Source of the DNA: Adiantum capillus-veneris
Taxonomy: Eukaryota; Streptophyta; Polypodiopsida; Polypodiales; Pteridaceae
Assembly: GCA_014529385.2 (NCBI GenBank)
Contig: CM043951.1
Location: forward strand, 110,150,469 to 110,214,468
Direction of reading: 5' to 3'
DNA length: 64,000 nucleotides
Below the pieces are notes generated by a model, which ran no database searches, had not been told where the DNA came from, and saw only the letters and a list, made by a program, of their open reading frames with translations. This document shows positions 1-12,449 of this stretch, piece after piece. The number at the start of each line of letters is the position of its first letter. The first letter of the stretch is position 1. The translations under genes were made by a program, and so were the position numbers.

Positions 1-867
1 CTGGGTTTTACCCCAAAACTGTACTACCATAGACACTCATAGTGCTATAGCGAGAGCAAGAGATCTACACAAGGGAGATGCCTAGCTCTTATGGACAGCC
101 ATGCTCGCTCCACTGATTGTTGCATGTATACTCCGTGGTAGAGATCAGCTGATGTGAGTTTAAGATTATCAAAAACTCAATTCTAGCATCGCACTAAAAA
201 CATGTAGTGCGTATAGAACACTCAAAAGATCTGGAATGGCAAGACTCTTGATTGGCCATTACATCAATGGGAAATCCATGGGATGGATTTGTTCAAGCTA
301 GAGAACAATCTCCCAAGAAATACCAGCATTGGGTCTTACCCTAGGTCTGACAATGGCTCTTAGCCTGTGTGGCTTATAGCCCTTATGCCAAAAACAAATT
401 AATGTCAATCGAGAAATCGATGAAGACTAATTGCACTGGCGTCTTGGGAGCTTACTTGCTGAGAGTTAGAGCACCTTGGCTCAGGTCTGCCGACTCACGA
501 GCAAAACATGTATCAAAATATTATTAGCAAGTTTTCATTATCCTTAGAGAGAAAAAAGAAAGAGACATAAGAAGAGCATGCTGGGCTAAGGAACTTTCCT
601 TAAATTTCTAGAGTGTGTGCCCAACTATGTTTTACTCATCTTATGCCTGACTTGTAGCTTATCCTATAAGCATTCCACAGTTGTCTAGTATGACTCTCTC
701 ACCAAGAGAGGGTAAAAAACACAAACACATCTTGACCTACGTACCGTGCTGGGGTCGTGATTGTATGAGAATGACTTAGCATTGGCACTTTTGCCTAGGA
801 ATGAAGTCCAAATTTTAGGTTCCTTTTAGTGTTGTTGTGTGTTGACAACAGTCAACAAGCATGTTAA
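1..867. other. Unannotated AT-rich sequence
   Basis: I find no long open frame, RNA gene or clear repeat here. The stretch ends at the TTAA that borders the DNA transposon beginning at 868. It may be decayed repeat or intergenic sequence. Confidence 0.4.
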
Positions 868-1888
868 CACTAGAATTGCAACAGGACACTTTTATGTCCT
901 GTTAAGTGACCATTTTGCTTGAATTATTTGAAGAATATGAAAATGAATTTCTAGGTGCTATATATCCACAAAGTTGCCTTATGACCTGAAAAAAACATAG
1001 CATTTTTTTGGATTATCGATCTCACCATTAACCTTACTCGTGCACAACATTTTTGAACCTAAATTGTGTGAAAAAACGGGTCCTGTTTTTGGCTTTTTTT
1101 TTTCAATTTTTGGCAACTATACCACTCTAAACTTCATGTTTGTGAGGTTTAGATGGCTATAGGTTAGGCCTTCATAGTTCTCAACATGTTTTGATGCTTG
1201 TAGGGAGAGCTAAGTGTTAAAATTGAAAGTTATGACCAATTTACAAGAATTGCATAATCCAGTTTTTTGGCCAAAATTAGCACTTTTATGATTTTTTTGG
1301 TGGCTTTCTTGATATCCAAATTCAATTTTGATTGTGTAAGTGTAATGTATAACATAAAGCTAATCTTTCTTGAGTTTTGGGGGACCAAATATGCTATATA
1401 GCATAGTATATGATGATGGTTGAGTTTTTTGATTTGCTGAAGAATACGATACATTTTAGAGTAGCAAGTATAACTTTCTCAATATTGCTAGTTTCTTAGG
1501 CCAATTGTGTGTATTTTGTAGGTATATCTAATCATAGACTACAAACTTGGCTAGATATTGAGTAGTTTCTATGGGTTTTTAGAGGTCATAATGCTAAACC
1601 CAGTTTTTTCGTGTTTGCTATATTTAGCACTTTATCATTGCCCCCAAGGTTGCAATTGAAAGAGATCCATTATCCTTTTGACATGCTCCATGGCTCCTTT
1701 CGGATCCACAGGCCCAAAGGGAACTAAGAAAACATGTATATAGTATCTGTATTGAGCGTGACTATAGAAACTTTGATGATAGGTCCGCAGAATGGCAAAA
1801 ATGCAACTTTTTTGTACCTATTTTTTTGCCCAAAAAAATTAGTGAGGTAAAAGCAACCATATTTTGGTCACCAACCCATTGAAGTTAA

Positions 1889-1893
1889 TGAGG
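1889..1893 (+). repeat. Target site duplication, left (TGAGG)
   Basis: TGAGG directly precedes the 5' LTR and recurs at 16928-16932 directly after the 3' LTR. Five base pairs is the usual duplication size for plant LTR retrotransposons. It shows the two LTRs belong to one insertion event. Confidence 0.9.
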
Positions 1894-2826
1894 GGTTATA
1901 AGCTGGACACACCCCACGGCATCTAACTACTCGGTGGATTATTATTTTTTTGTAATTAGTCATTCATTGAGGAAAACCCGGTTTTTCACCTTGTAAATAT
2001 TGGGACTTATAGAAGTTTCCAGATTGTATCCCAGTTTTGATAGTTAGATGGACTAAATGGATGATTTTGAAACTTTAGGGTTTGAGAAGTTGTAAGGTAT
2101 ATATATCACTTTTTGACCTTAATGAAAAACCTTTTGTCATTTTAAACAAGTTTAAGTTTGTGAGTGAGCGTACTGTGTACGTGAGAGAGAGTGTGAGCTT
2201 TGTCTTGACGCTACGTGTGCTACGGTGGTCGGAATTGAGTGCGGAGAAGTGCAGCATGTTGCCCCCGACTAGAGTTACGAGTCAATACCAACATTGCGCG
2301 TGTACAGCCCGGCTTTGGGAGCTCCTTCTACGAGCTTTATCAGTTGTTTGGGTGAGCATACGTTGTCCGATTTTGCATTGCAGCATATCCACGCGTTCAC
2401 ATTGAGTAGAAATACACATTACGCACTTCATATTTCGAAAATGAAGACCTGCAGATTTCGGCCAGACATCCTACGTATTTCTGAACCGGGTGTTTTGGGT
2501 CGTGATTTTGGTGCACAGACCTTAGGGAGAGTGGCCTATAGGTATTAGTAGGGTCTCCTTCAAGTTCTATGGTGTTTCGGAAGTGTTTGATAGGTATTCG
2601 GCTCTAGCAAGCGTTGTAGGAAGCATCCTCTTTCGTTCTCTTGAAGACTGTGACTTAGACAAGTGGTAGGAGCCTCTGTAGGAATTAGTTAGGAGTCGGT
2701 CGAGTGTAGGTTGACACCTTATGCTTTCTTCCACGCGCCTGCGGGTCGAGCTTCGTCCTTAGCTGACATTACTTGTTAGGTGAGTTCTCACTGTGCTGAC
2801 GTCCGTCGCGGCGTACCCGTCCAACA
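1894..2826 (+). repeat. 5' LTR of the 15 kb element
   Basis: 933 bp, matching 15995-16927 base for base in length. It ends in CCAACA. A TATA-like run (GTATATATATC) near 2098 is a plausible promoter. It also carries one half of the internal palindrome motif (AGACATCCTACG at 2464), linking the LTR to the palindromes inside. Its first base differs from the TG start kept in the 3' copy. Confidence 0.92.
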
Positions 2827-2827
2827 T

Positions 2828-2847
2828 TGGCGCCGCTGCCGGGGACG
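2828..2847 (+). promoter_or_regulatory. Primer binding site, tRNA-Asp-like
   Basis: TGGCGCCGCTGCCGGGGACG follows the 5' LTR after one base. Plant tRNA-Asp ends in CCCCGGCAACGGCGCCA, whose complement is TGGCGCCGTTGCCGGGG, so 16 of the first 17 bases agree. Athila/Tat-group plant Gypsy elements commonly use such a site. This is where minus-strand DNA synthesis would have been primed. Confidence 0.8.
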
Positions 2848-3380
2848 AAAACCTTAGGTAGGTGACCGAGACTAATCCTTGAGGATTGGGATTTTTGGCT
2901 TGTCAAGAGTCTCGCTTTACATTTAGATAGGATCAGAGGGTGGAGGACTCTCTAGGTCTTAGAGAGAGTCTAGGAAGCGTGTGTCTGGCCTAGATCCTTC
3001 GACTTATGTAGAGGAGGTAGACTTAGGTAGTTTTAGGTAGTACTCAAGTCTAGAGTAGGAGTGGGAGTGGTAGAAGCGGTGAGAGTAGAGCTTGAGAGTC
3101 CGGAGAGGCCAAAAAAGTAACCAAAAACACCATTATCACCATTTCCTCATGGTAGGTAGGAGTAGAGTAAGTAGAACATCATGATTCAGATGTAGAGCAT
3201 TTCATGCATGTATACTTGCTTGGTAGAATCATTACAAGTTTGTAAAAGACGCAAAAAGATGCAAAAGCGTGGTTGAAAGCCTAATTGAAATCCAAAAGTT
3301 ACTGTGAGTGTTTCTGATAGGCCTACAGAGCATCATAAGCATTTCTGTCCAAAAAAAAAAAACTTTAATTTTAAGGCAGG

Positions 3381-4247
3381 AGACATCCTACGCGTAGGAC
3401 GTCTACAGGCCAATCTGGGAGGGATTTTGGGATTTTGAGTTGACCAGTGTGTTCTGAAGGTAGGGTTTACCCTAATTTCAACTGGAAAGTGGAAACTTGG
3501 CCATCTCTTGACAAGATAAGGCCAGATAGACTGAAATTGCTAGACATCCTACCCAATTAGTGCCAAAAAATCAACTTGAAACCAAAACCATAAGATGGTT
3601 GCATGAGTGTGTCTTTCATGATATATTCAGTGACTGAAAGGGGTTTCACCTCAGTCGGGTAAGAAAATTAGGTTCAAAGTGGACTTTAGCACTTTTGACT
3701 GAAAAAGCAAAAACAGCTGAAGTTTAGGACTTTTGACATCCAAATCAAGATCTAAGCATACCACTGGGATACTGACATCAGGGGGAAGCTGTGGAACGAA
3801 TCTGGGGTCAAACAGACCAAATAGACATCCTACGTGTAGGATGTCTTCTGAGTGATTTGGGACTCCAAACTGAAATCTGAGTATACCAAGGTGATCATCA
3901 GCTCAAGGAGAGCTTAAGTCTTGAGTTTAAAGCCATTCTGATAAAAAAGACATCCTACGCGTAGGATGTCTAATGCAAGAAAATGAAGCCATAATTGGAC
4001 TTTGAGCATTGTAAGGTGTTATATAGCCTAAGGCAAGCCTGCTAGTCAATTTTGGTCCAATTTGGAGTTGATTAGACTGATCAACACCATCACCAGGCCA
4101 TCGGAACAAATTTCTGACTCATTGACCAGCTTCTAGAAGTCTAAATCAAAAAGTAAAAACAACTGTAAGCTCAGCACAACGAGGGGAAAATACAGTGCAT
4201 AAATCCAGGCAAAATGCAGCAGGAGACATCCTACGGGTAGGATGTCT
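3381..4247 (+). repeat. 24 bp palindrome set in the 5' leader
   Basis: Four copies of a 24-base self-complementary sequence (half-site AGACATCCTACG followed by its reverse complement) start at 3381, 3823, 3948 and 4224. A clear half-site starts at 3542. Two copies carry changes in the centre or one arm and one is perfect. Spacings of 276-282 bp recur (3542 to 3823, 3948 to 4224), close to the ~285 bp spacing of the second set at 11.4-12.3 kb. The flanks of some copies are alike (ATTCTGAT then an A-run just before the palindrome). They lie in the untranslated leader between the primer site and the first frame, where retroelements carry packaging and dimerisation signals; a similar role here is only inference. 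Confidence 0.85.
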
Positions 4248-4710
4248 ATTGGGGCATTCTACAGGGAAAATTTGACCTAGCCTAGACAGTGAGGCTCTAT
4301 TTGGCTTACGGGTTCCAGAACTCCTTTCAGAAGTAAAATTGGACCTTGGTTGCCCATTTGACAAAGCAAAGACTAAATTCAAGCTTTTTTGCTTAAATTG
4401 GCCAACATCAGAGAAAAGTACTGTTTCAGGTTAGCAACCTAATCCGGAACATCAACAGTGTATAAAATATAGTAGTGATTGAGATTAACTCTCTAGTTAT
4501 ACCAATCGTTACTAAGATAACCTCTAGCAAATAAGAGCAGTGATTCAATTGCCGAAATTAAAACTCTTGTATACAGGTCTATTCGGCAGCAAAGCAAGAA
4601 GTTGTGCAGAAACTGATCCATTGCCAGGTTAGTGGTTGAACTTGTGATAAGTTGCATTGATAAGTTTGATGAATTTGAGATCAGGAAGATACATTGTTAG
4701 AGACTAGAAT

Positions 4711-5590
4711 GTGGCAGGTGACCAAGGTAGTGTAGTGTCCACCGAAGAGAGTGTAACTCAGGCAAGGTTAGATCCGCTAGCACCGATTATTGAGGAAGGT
4801 AGTGATACTGACACTTCGTCAGACAAATCTTTCTTCATGATGGGTAGCCAACAGCCTGGAGGTTTCACCTATGATGGACCTATGCGAGGAGGAAGTACCT
4901 CCCAAAATCCTTTGAATGATTCCAGGCTTACGGTGATCTTCTTGGAGGGAACAAACTCAAGAGGAGCCCTAGTCTATTCTGACTATCGAGGTCGCAAGTG
5001 CATTTGCATTGAAGAGAAGCCAGCACAAAGATTGGAGATAATCCACGTGTATGATGATGGAGATAGATTCAGAGACGAAAAGGGGAACCACTATTTAATA
5101 GTTAGCAACCCTGAAGATTAGAATAGATATGGAGACAACATGGCTAAAGGGAAAATGGTTTCAGAAACTCAAGAGCTGCCACCAAACATTGATCGGCACG
5201 GAGCTATTTTCATGTATGATAAGAAAACAATCAGGGTTCCAACTTATAACGAGAATGTGGGAATCTACAAACACGAGAGCGAGGGTATTGTCTCTTACTT
5301 TCGTAGTAAAGAACCATACATAGACGAACTAAGAAAAGACAAGGTTCTTTACTTATTCTCTTATGAAACTGCTATGGGGAAGGGCATAGTTTTTGTTGAT
5401 AGATATGGGCGAGAATACCAACGTATTCTTCCAGAGGAAGTAGAAAGAACAACAGGTCCAGGAGCATCAGCATACGCCCCTGAGGAAATACCGAGAGCCG
5501 TCCACACCCCAAGCAAGTCAACAAATCCGTTTTCAGATGAGTATGATGCTACATCACATTCCACCAGACCACAAGCATTCACCAACTAAG
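4711..5590 (+). mobile_element. Small reading frames upstream of gag (15 kb element)
   Basis: Two neighbouring frames of about 136 and 149 codons lie between the leader and gag. The first has an acidic start and the segment VIFLEGTNSRGALVYSDYRG. The second contains GAIFMYDKKTIRVPTYNENV. I do not recognise a domain. Some Tat-lineage elements (Ogre) are known to carry an extra frame before gag, and this position fits that layout. The product may be two small proteins or one decayed one. Confidence 0.55.
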
Positions 5591-5849
5591 ACCAACCAAC
5601 AAACCAGCCATCATTGCAGGCATGGCTTCGACAAAGTGCAACAATGAAACCAGACCAAAACCGAGAGGGTTATCCAGCTGCACGAGGGCTCAAGGATTTG
5701 TAAGAACCCCCACACTATTCAAGGTATCAAGCAGAGAGTAATCCAAATACATAAGGGTCGATCGAGCTTGGAGGACCACCCATGGAATGAGTTCGAAGAG
5801 AAGGACCACCTCCGGCGAGAACCGTTAGAAATTATGGCTTAGGAGCACC

Positions 5850-7280
5850 GTTGGGCGAGGAACCAGCCTATTACAGAAGGCCTGAGCAGGGGTATAGACT
5901 TGGAAGGGGTGATCCAATGATGATGTTTGTAGACCATTGCAGAATTAGACCTTCTCAAGTGCAAAAATGGGTAAATAGGAAATACACAGAAAACAGAGAC
6001 CCAAGAGATCATGTAGCAGCCTTTGTACGTGTGATTAGAGCCGAAGAGGTGTTAGACTTTCCTACCCAATTCGCAGGGTTTGGACTAACCCTAGAGGATG
6101 ATGTTGCAACTTGGTTTGACTCTGTGGAGCGTAGAGACTTTGAGTCGATGGAGGAAGTGTTTGACGAGTTTATTGAGGAATTCTCTCAAAGGGGAATAGC
6201 TCATAATACCGTCTCACAAATCCATAAATGCAAACAAAAAGATGGAGAATCTGTACGGAAGGCAGCCCTAAGACTAAAGAGATATGCTAAGTTCTGTCCT
6301 GTTGAAGAACTACCAACTCAGTCCAGACTTATGCTGATATTCATCCAAGGACTAAGGAATGCAGATCTCCAGAAAGACTTACATATGAAGAGGAGCACTA
6401 CATTGAATGAGTTGACCAAGTAATCTTTGTACCTTGTGGACAATTGTGTTGTCTACAAAGAAGGGGAGTTCAAGGACCTTGATGACGATTCATCTTCACA
6501 GCAAAGTGGGAGCAAGTCCTCCAAGACAAGACTGAAAGGAGAAATAGCGGTAAACCAGGAGCAACTCGTAGATGAAGTGCTAAAAAAGATCAACTTGTAC
6601 GCCAAACCCCAGGCTAAACAGCCCAAGTGGTGTGCTATTGAACAAAAATGGACAAACCATGGGACCGAGGAATGTCACTATAACAAGGGATATGTGAGTG
6701 AGAGACCTTATGCTCCCCAAGCTCCTGTAGCTTCCCCTCAAGTTCCACCTATGCCTAGATATCAAGTAGGCAACTTACCAGGACCTATAGGTGTAGAGAG
6801 ACCACAACCAGTCTTGGGGCAACAACCACCCCTACCAGGATTACGACCAGTAGGTGTAAGATACACCCCAACGGTAACTGAATCAGAAGAAAAGGCTTTG
6901 GTGCCTATGCATGCATATTATGAGGATCCCAATGGATATGCAGCAAACCCTGTCTATTATCCGCCGGAAGAACCCTCGACACCAAATCCATGGAGCATGA
7001 TAGGGAATCAAGGACCTCCAACTGCTGCACACGTCGCAGGAGAAGGAAGATATAGCTTAGATGAACGAACACTGTTGTTCATAGCCAATGGAGGCATGGG
7101 CGGACAGAGATAGACTTACCAGCAACGAGGAGCTCAAGGAGCACCTCAACAACCCAAGGGCCCCTGTTACAAGTGTGGCGGAGACCATTGGCTGAGAGAC
7201 TGTCCCCATGATGAAATCATTAGAGTCAATGCGTATTGCCCAGAATGTGGGATTACTCATTTGATTCCGGATTGCCCTAA
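5850..7280 (+). mobile_element. gag: gag region with zinc knuckles (15 kb element)
   Basis: This region encodes a retrotransposon Gag-like capsid domain. The stretch around 5.98-6.36 kb has the expected pattern: the DPRDHVAAF segment, WFDSV, FDEFIEEFSQ, and a late QGLRNADLQKDL helix. Downstream is a Pro/Gln/Tyr-rich linker, then two knuckle-like units at about 7.16-7.28 kb: CYKCGGDHWLRDC (C-x2-C-x4-H-x4-C) and a second CPEC...H...C unit. Gag would form the virus-like particle in the cytoplasm and bind the element RNA. The region is broken and is described as a fossil. Confidence 0.85.
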
Positions 7281-8960
7281 AAACCTGAGTAAAGGAGTAA
7301 AAGCCACCTTGAACCTGTTGGAAACAGTACCCCCCAATGGAGTATCAGAAAATGAAACAGTCATACCTGTTCAGGCGGTGACACGGGCCCAAGCCCAAAG
7401 AAGGACGAACGAACCCATAATAGAAGAACCCAAAATAGATGCCCAAAGTTCAGAAACGAAAAATCCGAGAAGCACTTGGAAGGCAAGAAAGGCGCGTAGG
7501 AAAGCCAGGAAAGAGCGAGAGCAAACAGCCCTATCCGATGAGTTGAAACATACAAAGAACAGGTTGGAGCGGTTAGAAGATCTAGATAGCCTAAGCTCAC
7601 ACACCACAACAGCCATAGCACCAAAGGAATTATCTGAGCCCAAAAGTGCAGGATCAGGAGGATTTGTGCTGGCAAACAAGGTAAATGAGCAGATGGATGC
7701 GCTTCTAAAAGCCTATGAAGCTCGACTTAAAAAAAACCAGACCCAGGAGCAAAGGTGGATGACATATCCATATGCGGAAATAGAAAAACAAAGGTTGGAT
7801 ATGTGTAAAAAGATGATCGAGACGACTCAATCATTGATGGAAGACCCGTTGGGAAAACCGGCAAATTGCCATGATGCACCAGCTCCAACCCCTATCCAAC
7901 CAACATTGGAGAAACATGAGGAAACAAAAGAAAGACTCACTAATAGATATGAATCCAGGGGAGAGCCTATCATAGTGCCCAATACCACCGATGAGGCAAG
8001 TGACGGGGTCCATCCTAAAATATTGGCAGAAATGGGAAAGGACGGTAATGGTCTAGATGATCTGTGGAAGCAAATCCAAGAGGCCAATGAGGCTAATAGG
8101 ATGAATGACCACATGAATAGCACGAGAAAAGAAAAGAATGTGATCCTACCTCCTATTGAAGAATTTGAGGCAAGATCACAAATAAACTTTGAGATACATT
8201 CACAAGGGGGAGACCAAGGATCTATTAGTTCGGGGAACAGCCAACCAGACTCTTTGAGAACCTTACCCTCTTACCTAGGAGAATATGAAGCTAAGTCGGA
8301 AGTGAGAGCAATCCCATCTCAAAGACTTTCGTCTAACAAGGTGATGGATTCACAAGGATTGATTGAGCTGTTATCCACCCCGGTGGCATGCACAATCACG
8401 TTAGCAGAACTCCTAGGGCTAAGGCCAAACATGTGGACCACATTAGGAAAATGCCTAGAAAAATTTGGAGTGAAGGACCCCACCTTGACACTACAAGAAG
8501 GAATCAGGGAATTGGACAGACCTAACCTAAACACTAGGCCAGTACCATTGAATAAGGTTGGAGAATATTGTGAGGGAGAAGACGAAAATACGACGCTACC
8601 TGTAGAATTCCAAGGAGTAGTTTCCAACGCCATTCTTGACAGTGGAGCTGGAGTTGCTATCGCCACCAAGGAAATCTGGAAAAAATGGGGAAAACCAGCT
8701 CTGAGGGCTACCAGAATGAAGCTGCAGTTGGCAGATGGTTTCATGGAAAAGCCTCTCAGACTCTTGGAAAAAGTAATTGTCACTTGAAAACATTAGGGTG
8801 GATTATATTGCATATACAGTTACATCAATATATTTACCCACACAAATTCTATGTGGTGACAGATGAAAGCACACAACAACCAATGATGCTAGGACAACCT
8901 TGGCAAAAAGCATACAATGTCCAAATAGACTGGAAAGCACAGGCGGTCAAAATCCAGCAC
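7280..8960 (+). mobile_element. Charged linker and aspartic-protease-like domain (15 kb element)
   Basis: A long charged, Glu/Lys/Arg-rich linker follows the zinc knuckles. Near 8.59-8.70 kb comes an aspartic-protease active-site-like motif, VVSNAILDSGAGVAIATK, where DSGA matches the D[ST]GA catalytic signature. The later segment PMMLGQPWQKAYNVQIDW near 8.88-8.94 kb resembles the MLGRPWL end of plant Gypsy proteases. The enzyme would cut Gag precursor inside particles. In a complete Gypsy element reverse transcriptase would follow at once; here it does not. Confidence 0.75.
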
Positions 8961-9680
8961 GAACACGAACAGCAGGTGATAGCTTTTGCTCAAAAGGACC
9001 ATCAGGATCAAATGCAAGCCATGAAATCACTGGCAACAAAAACAAAAGAACACATACCACCAAAGATCAACATGAAACCTGAGACAAACAACCAGGTAAA
9101 GGCCAACCATGCTCATCACAGACAGCCGAAATCACCAGCTACACTGCAAAAATCTAGGCTACCAAAACAAGGTAAACAAGTATGGCTGCGGAAGGATAGA
9201 AAAGCCATGGCGGGAAAAACACAATGTGACAACCGGATTCCAACAAAGCAGATGGTGCAACCCAAAACCAAGGTAACCAAGCAGATATGGATTCAAAAGA
9301 AAATGCTTAGCCAAAACCCTAATATCACTCACATTTCGATACCAAAGCAAAAGACAAAGCAAATACCTACGGTACAAGCAACAATGGAAAGCAGACATCT
9401 GCAGGTCAACCGGGAAAACAGATATAAGTGGGTGCCGATGATAGAAAAACCAGTGGCAAAGTTGGCAGCACCAAACTACCAATGGAAAGCCAAGGCCATA
9501 CGGCCCATAGCTATCACATCCCAGCCAATTCCATCCTCAGAAACAGCTACGACTCCATCAACAGTGTCGGCAAAGCACTTGCCTCTGGCCAAAAAGACCA
9601 TTAAACAAAGAGCAGTAGAATTACAACTGCTACTTGCAAAAAAAAAAGGTAACCTCGACGGTGAATGCCAATAAGCATCT
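8960..9680 (+). mobile_element. Very basic Lys/Gln-rich tail after the protease (15 kb element)
   Basis: Where reverse transcriptase should begin, there is instead a Lys-, Gln-, Thr- and Pro-rich stretch with loosely repeated short motifs: KQVWLRKDRK, KQIWIQKKML, YKWVPMIEKP and YQWKAKAIRP, spaced about 40 residues apart. The composition suggests nucleic-acid binding, but this is inference. I do not recognise a family. Confidence 0.6.
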
Positions 9681-9841
9681 TGCTTATTCCCTTCTCTTGC
9701 ACAACATTAATTTTTCCATGCATTGACCGAGTATGAATAAAATAGGGCCACATTAATCGGCCAGGCATTAGCACGACTTTTTCGACCTATGCATGGCACA
9801 TACTACGAGGTGAGACCTTATCGTCCGAGAGGACTCCGACT

Positions 9842-9855
9842 AGGAGGGGGGGAGG
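9842..9855 (+). promoter_or_regulatory. Internal polypurine tract
   Basis: AGGAGGGGGGGAGG lies about 6 kb before the 3' LTR and resembles the tract at 15981-15994 (AAGGAGGGGGGGGA). Central purine tracts that prime a second plus strand are known from lentiviruses and some yeast and plant LTR elements. It could instead mark an old junction between an element end and an added 3' block. Confidence 0.4.
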
Positions 9856-11452
9856 CATTCTCAATGAGGAACCAATAAAAGAAACAACAAAAAAGGGCAT
9901 GATTTTTGACTTTTTAAAGGGTTGACGTTTGATTGCGAAATTTTCTAGAGTAACCCAAGTATATATGCCCTTATACAGGATGAAGCTACAGGTATATGGG
10001 GCCAAACGCCAAATCAAGCCCTTAGGTGTGTGTATATAAGTAGAAATAGTCATTTTTCAGGCAAAATACTGGTAAAACGGAGAAATCCGGCCATAAAAAT
10101 TGCATGTGAGTGTATATAATGTTTTGCGGCGATGTTTGTGATCTATTATGAATTCTGGGGATTTTCTGGGTTTGATTTTCTATTTTCTTTTTAATTTTTC
10201 TAATTTTCGGCAGAAAAACTTCAAAAATACAAAAAGCAGGTGAAAAACAGTCGTAATGAAAAACAAAAAATATGGGGATGACCAGTGACTAAAAGAGAAC
10301 CTATGGTACGGTGGGGGTGCAATTATGAGACTAGAGCGGAAAGCGTGTTTTGGCCAGGTTTTGACCGAAATGATAAATTTCTGGTAAACAGAGCAAATGG
10401 AGTCCAAATCAAGAAATTTTTGAGCCTAAACCGCATCTTGCAGAAAGATAGGAGCACATGTCAAATTTCATGAAAAATGGTTCAGGGACCTCCATTATAA
10501 GAATTTTTCACCCCATTTTTAGCTCATTCTCACTATTGACCTTGTGGAGAGAGCTTCTGCCACCTAGAGCGGATCGATCTTCCAGCAGCTTCTACGACGT
10601 GCACGGCTACCCGACCAGCTCCACACATGAGAGGTAGGCTTACCACCTTGAGCTTTTCGCGCATGTTTGTCATTCTGTCGCGAGAACTAGCCTAGAAGTC
10701 ACACATAAAGCGGGCGGTAGAGACCTGCAAGTAGAAACGGCGGCCAAACGGCTAAACCAAAAGCAACAAGACTTCATAGGCAACTTACCCTAGTCTAGGA
10801 GACCAGTCGTGGATAGCCAAAGGCAGTGGGAAACCATCGGGAAAAACCCTAATTTCCAGAAACCCGCAAGAGGCCACCAAATGGGAAATCGGCAAAACGA
10901 CGACCAAATGCTACCAAAATTTATGGGTAGGAGCATATCGACATGCTCGACAAGTCCATATGACCCGCATGACCAAAAAGTGACCCGAAGCGCTACTAAA
11001 CCTCAGAAACGGCATCAGACAGACAAAGCGTCAAAATGCACTTGCGGCCAAACCGCAAGTCCGTTTGCCACCAAACTTCACGAGCGGATTTCCTAGACCA
11101 TCAACAACCAAGTCCTATCGTGGTGGACCACCACAAATCATCAAACGTATGTAAACGCAGCCACGGGTGCTTCTAGAGCGACAAATTTCCAAATGAAGCT
11201 CCGGTGAAGCCGAAGTAGAAAAAAACCATACGGCAAGGATCCCCAAGGGATTGGGAAGCTATGGAGACCAACATCGAGGAATTTCATCGCCAAAAAGCAC
11301 TCCAAAAGTCAGAAAACGTCTCGGAGGCTCTGAAGTCCACACAGGGAGTTATACTCTATCCATTTGACTTTTTTGTTGAAATTAAGCTCAAAAGGGACTT
11401 AGGGGGGCAAAGGGCAAGCACTGGGAGCACTAACAAAGGAAAAATCACTAGG

Positions 11453-12330
11453 AGACATCCAACGCATAGGATGTCTCAAGGGCATTTTTTGGCACAAAAC
11501 CCAACAATTCTTGTCATGCACATGTTCTGAATGACATTTACAAGCCATACCCCAAGTTTCATCACATTTGGATGAGATTGGACTTCATGTGCATGGAAAA
11601 ACGCAAAGTTAGGGCATAAAAGCACTAATGGGCCTTCGACCTACCAAATCTTGTCCAAATCTCATGAAACTTGCACAACACATTCACATACACATCAGCT
11701 AACTTTCTGTGTGGTCTGGGAGTTAAAATGAGGAAATAGACATCCTACGCGTAGGATGTCTTATGGACCATCTGGGCATGAAGGAGAAGTTTTGTCATTT
11801 CAGAATTGATAACCTTATCAACAAGAGCCCATATGTCAAGCTTCAAGCCCTTCTAATCACTTTTGACCCCCAACACCTTCAAGATACACTTTTTTGAGCC
11901 CAAAACACCTCACAGAGCCCTACAAGCATCAATTATTATCCAAATGCAAATCCAAGAACATGGCTATGTTCCATAGGTCAAGGACAACCCAAAAATCAAG
12001 TTTCACGCAATTCTGATGAAAAAGACATCCTACGCGTAGGATGTCTTAAGCTTAGATTTAGACTTCTGTGCAAGAAATGACATCATAGGAGCTAATACCA
12101 TGATGCATTGAGCCCATATACCAAGTTTTAACCCATTTGGACATCAATTGCTTCCCATGATGGACAATCTACCAAAATTGTGACCTAAAGCCTAAATCAG
12201 CCCAAAAATCCACTTTTTGACATCCAAATTCAAATCCAAGCTTATAACCATGTTCCATGAGCCTTACACTACCTACATGTCAAGTATGAACCATTTCTGA
12301 AGAAAAAGACATCCTACGCGTAGGATGTCT
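11453..12330 (+). repeat. Tandem ~285 bp units, each with a 24 bp palindrome
   Basis: Copies of the same 24-base palindrome start at 11453, 11738, 12023 and 12307, giving spacings of 285, 285 and 284 bp. Three of the four are perfect. The sequence between them is a diverged tandem repeat: each unit has a CCCATAYRYCAAG-type phrase followed by TTT-rich text and CCATTTGGA-like text, and two have TTCTGATGAAAAAG or a close variant just before the palindrome. The spacers have diverged while the palindrome stayed intact, which suggests the palindrome was under selection or is homogenised separately. Confidence 0.88.
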
Positions 12331-12449
12331 AGATGGATTTTTTTGGTCAAATTTGCACTGTGAGCACATGCACAGCTTCACAAGTTCCTTTTAGGCTATA
12401 ATTTCAATTTTCAAGTCATTTGGATAAGTAAAACTCAGTTTAGCAGCTG

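Noticed and set aside
11453-12330. CRISPR-like array (regular repeats with spacers)
   Set aside because: The repeats are palindromes 285 bp apart with mutually similar spacers in a eukaryotic LTR element.
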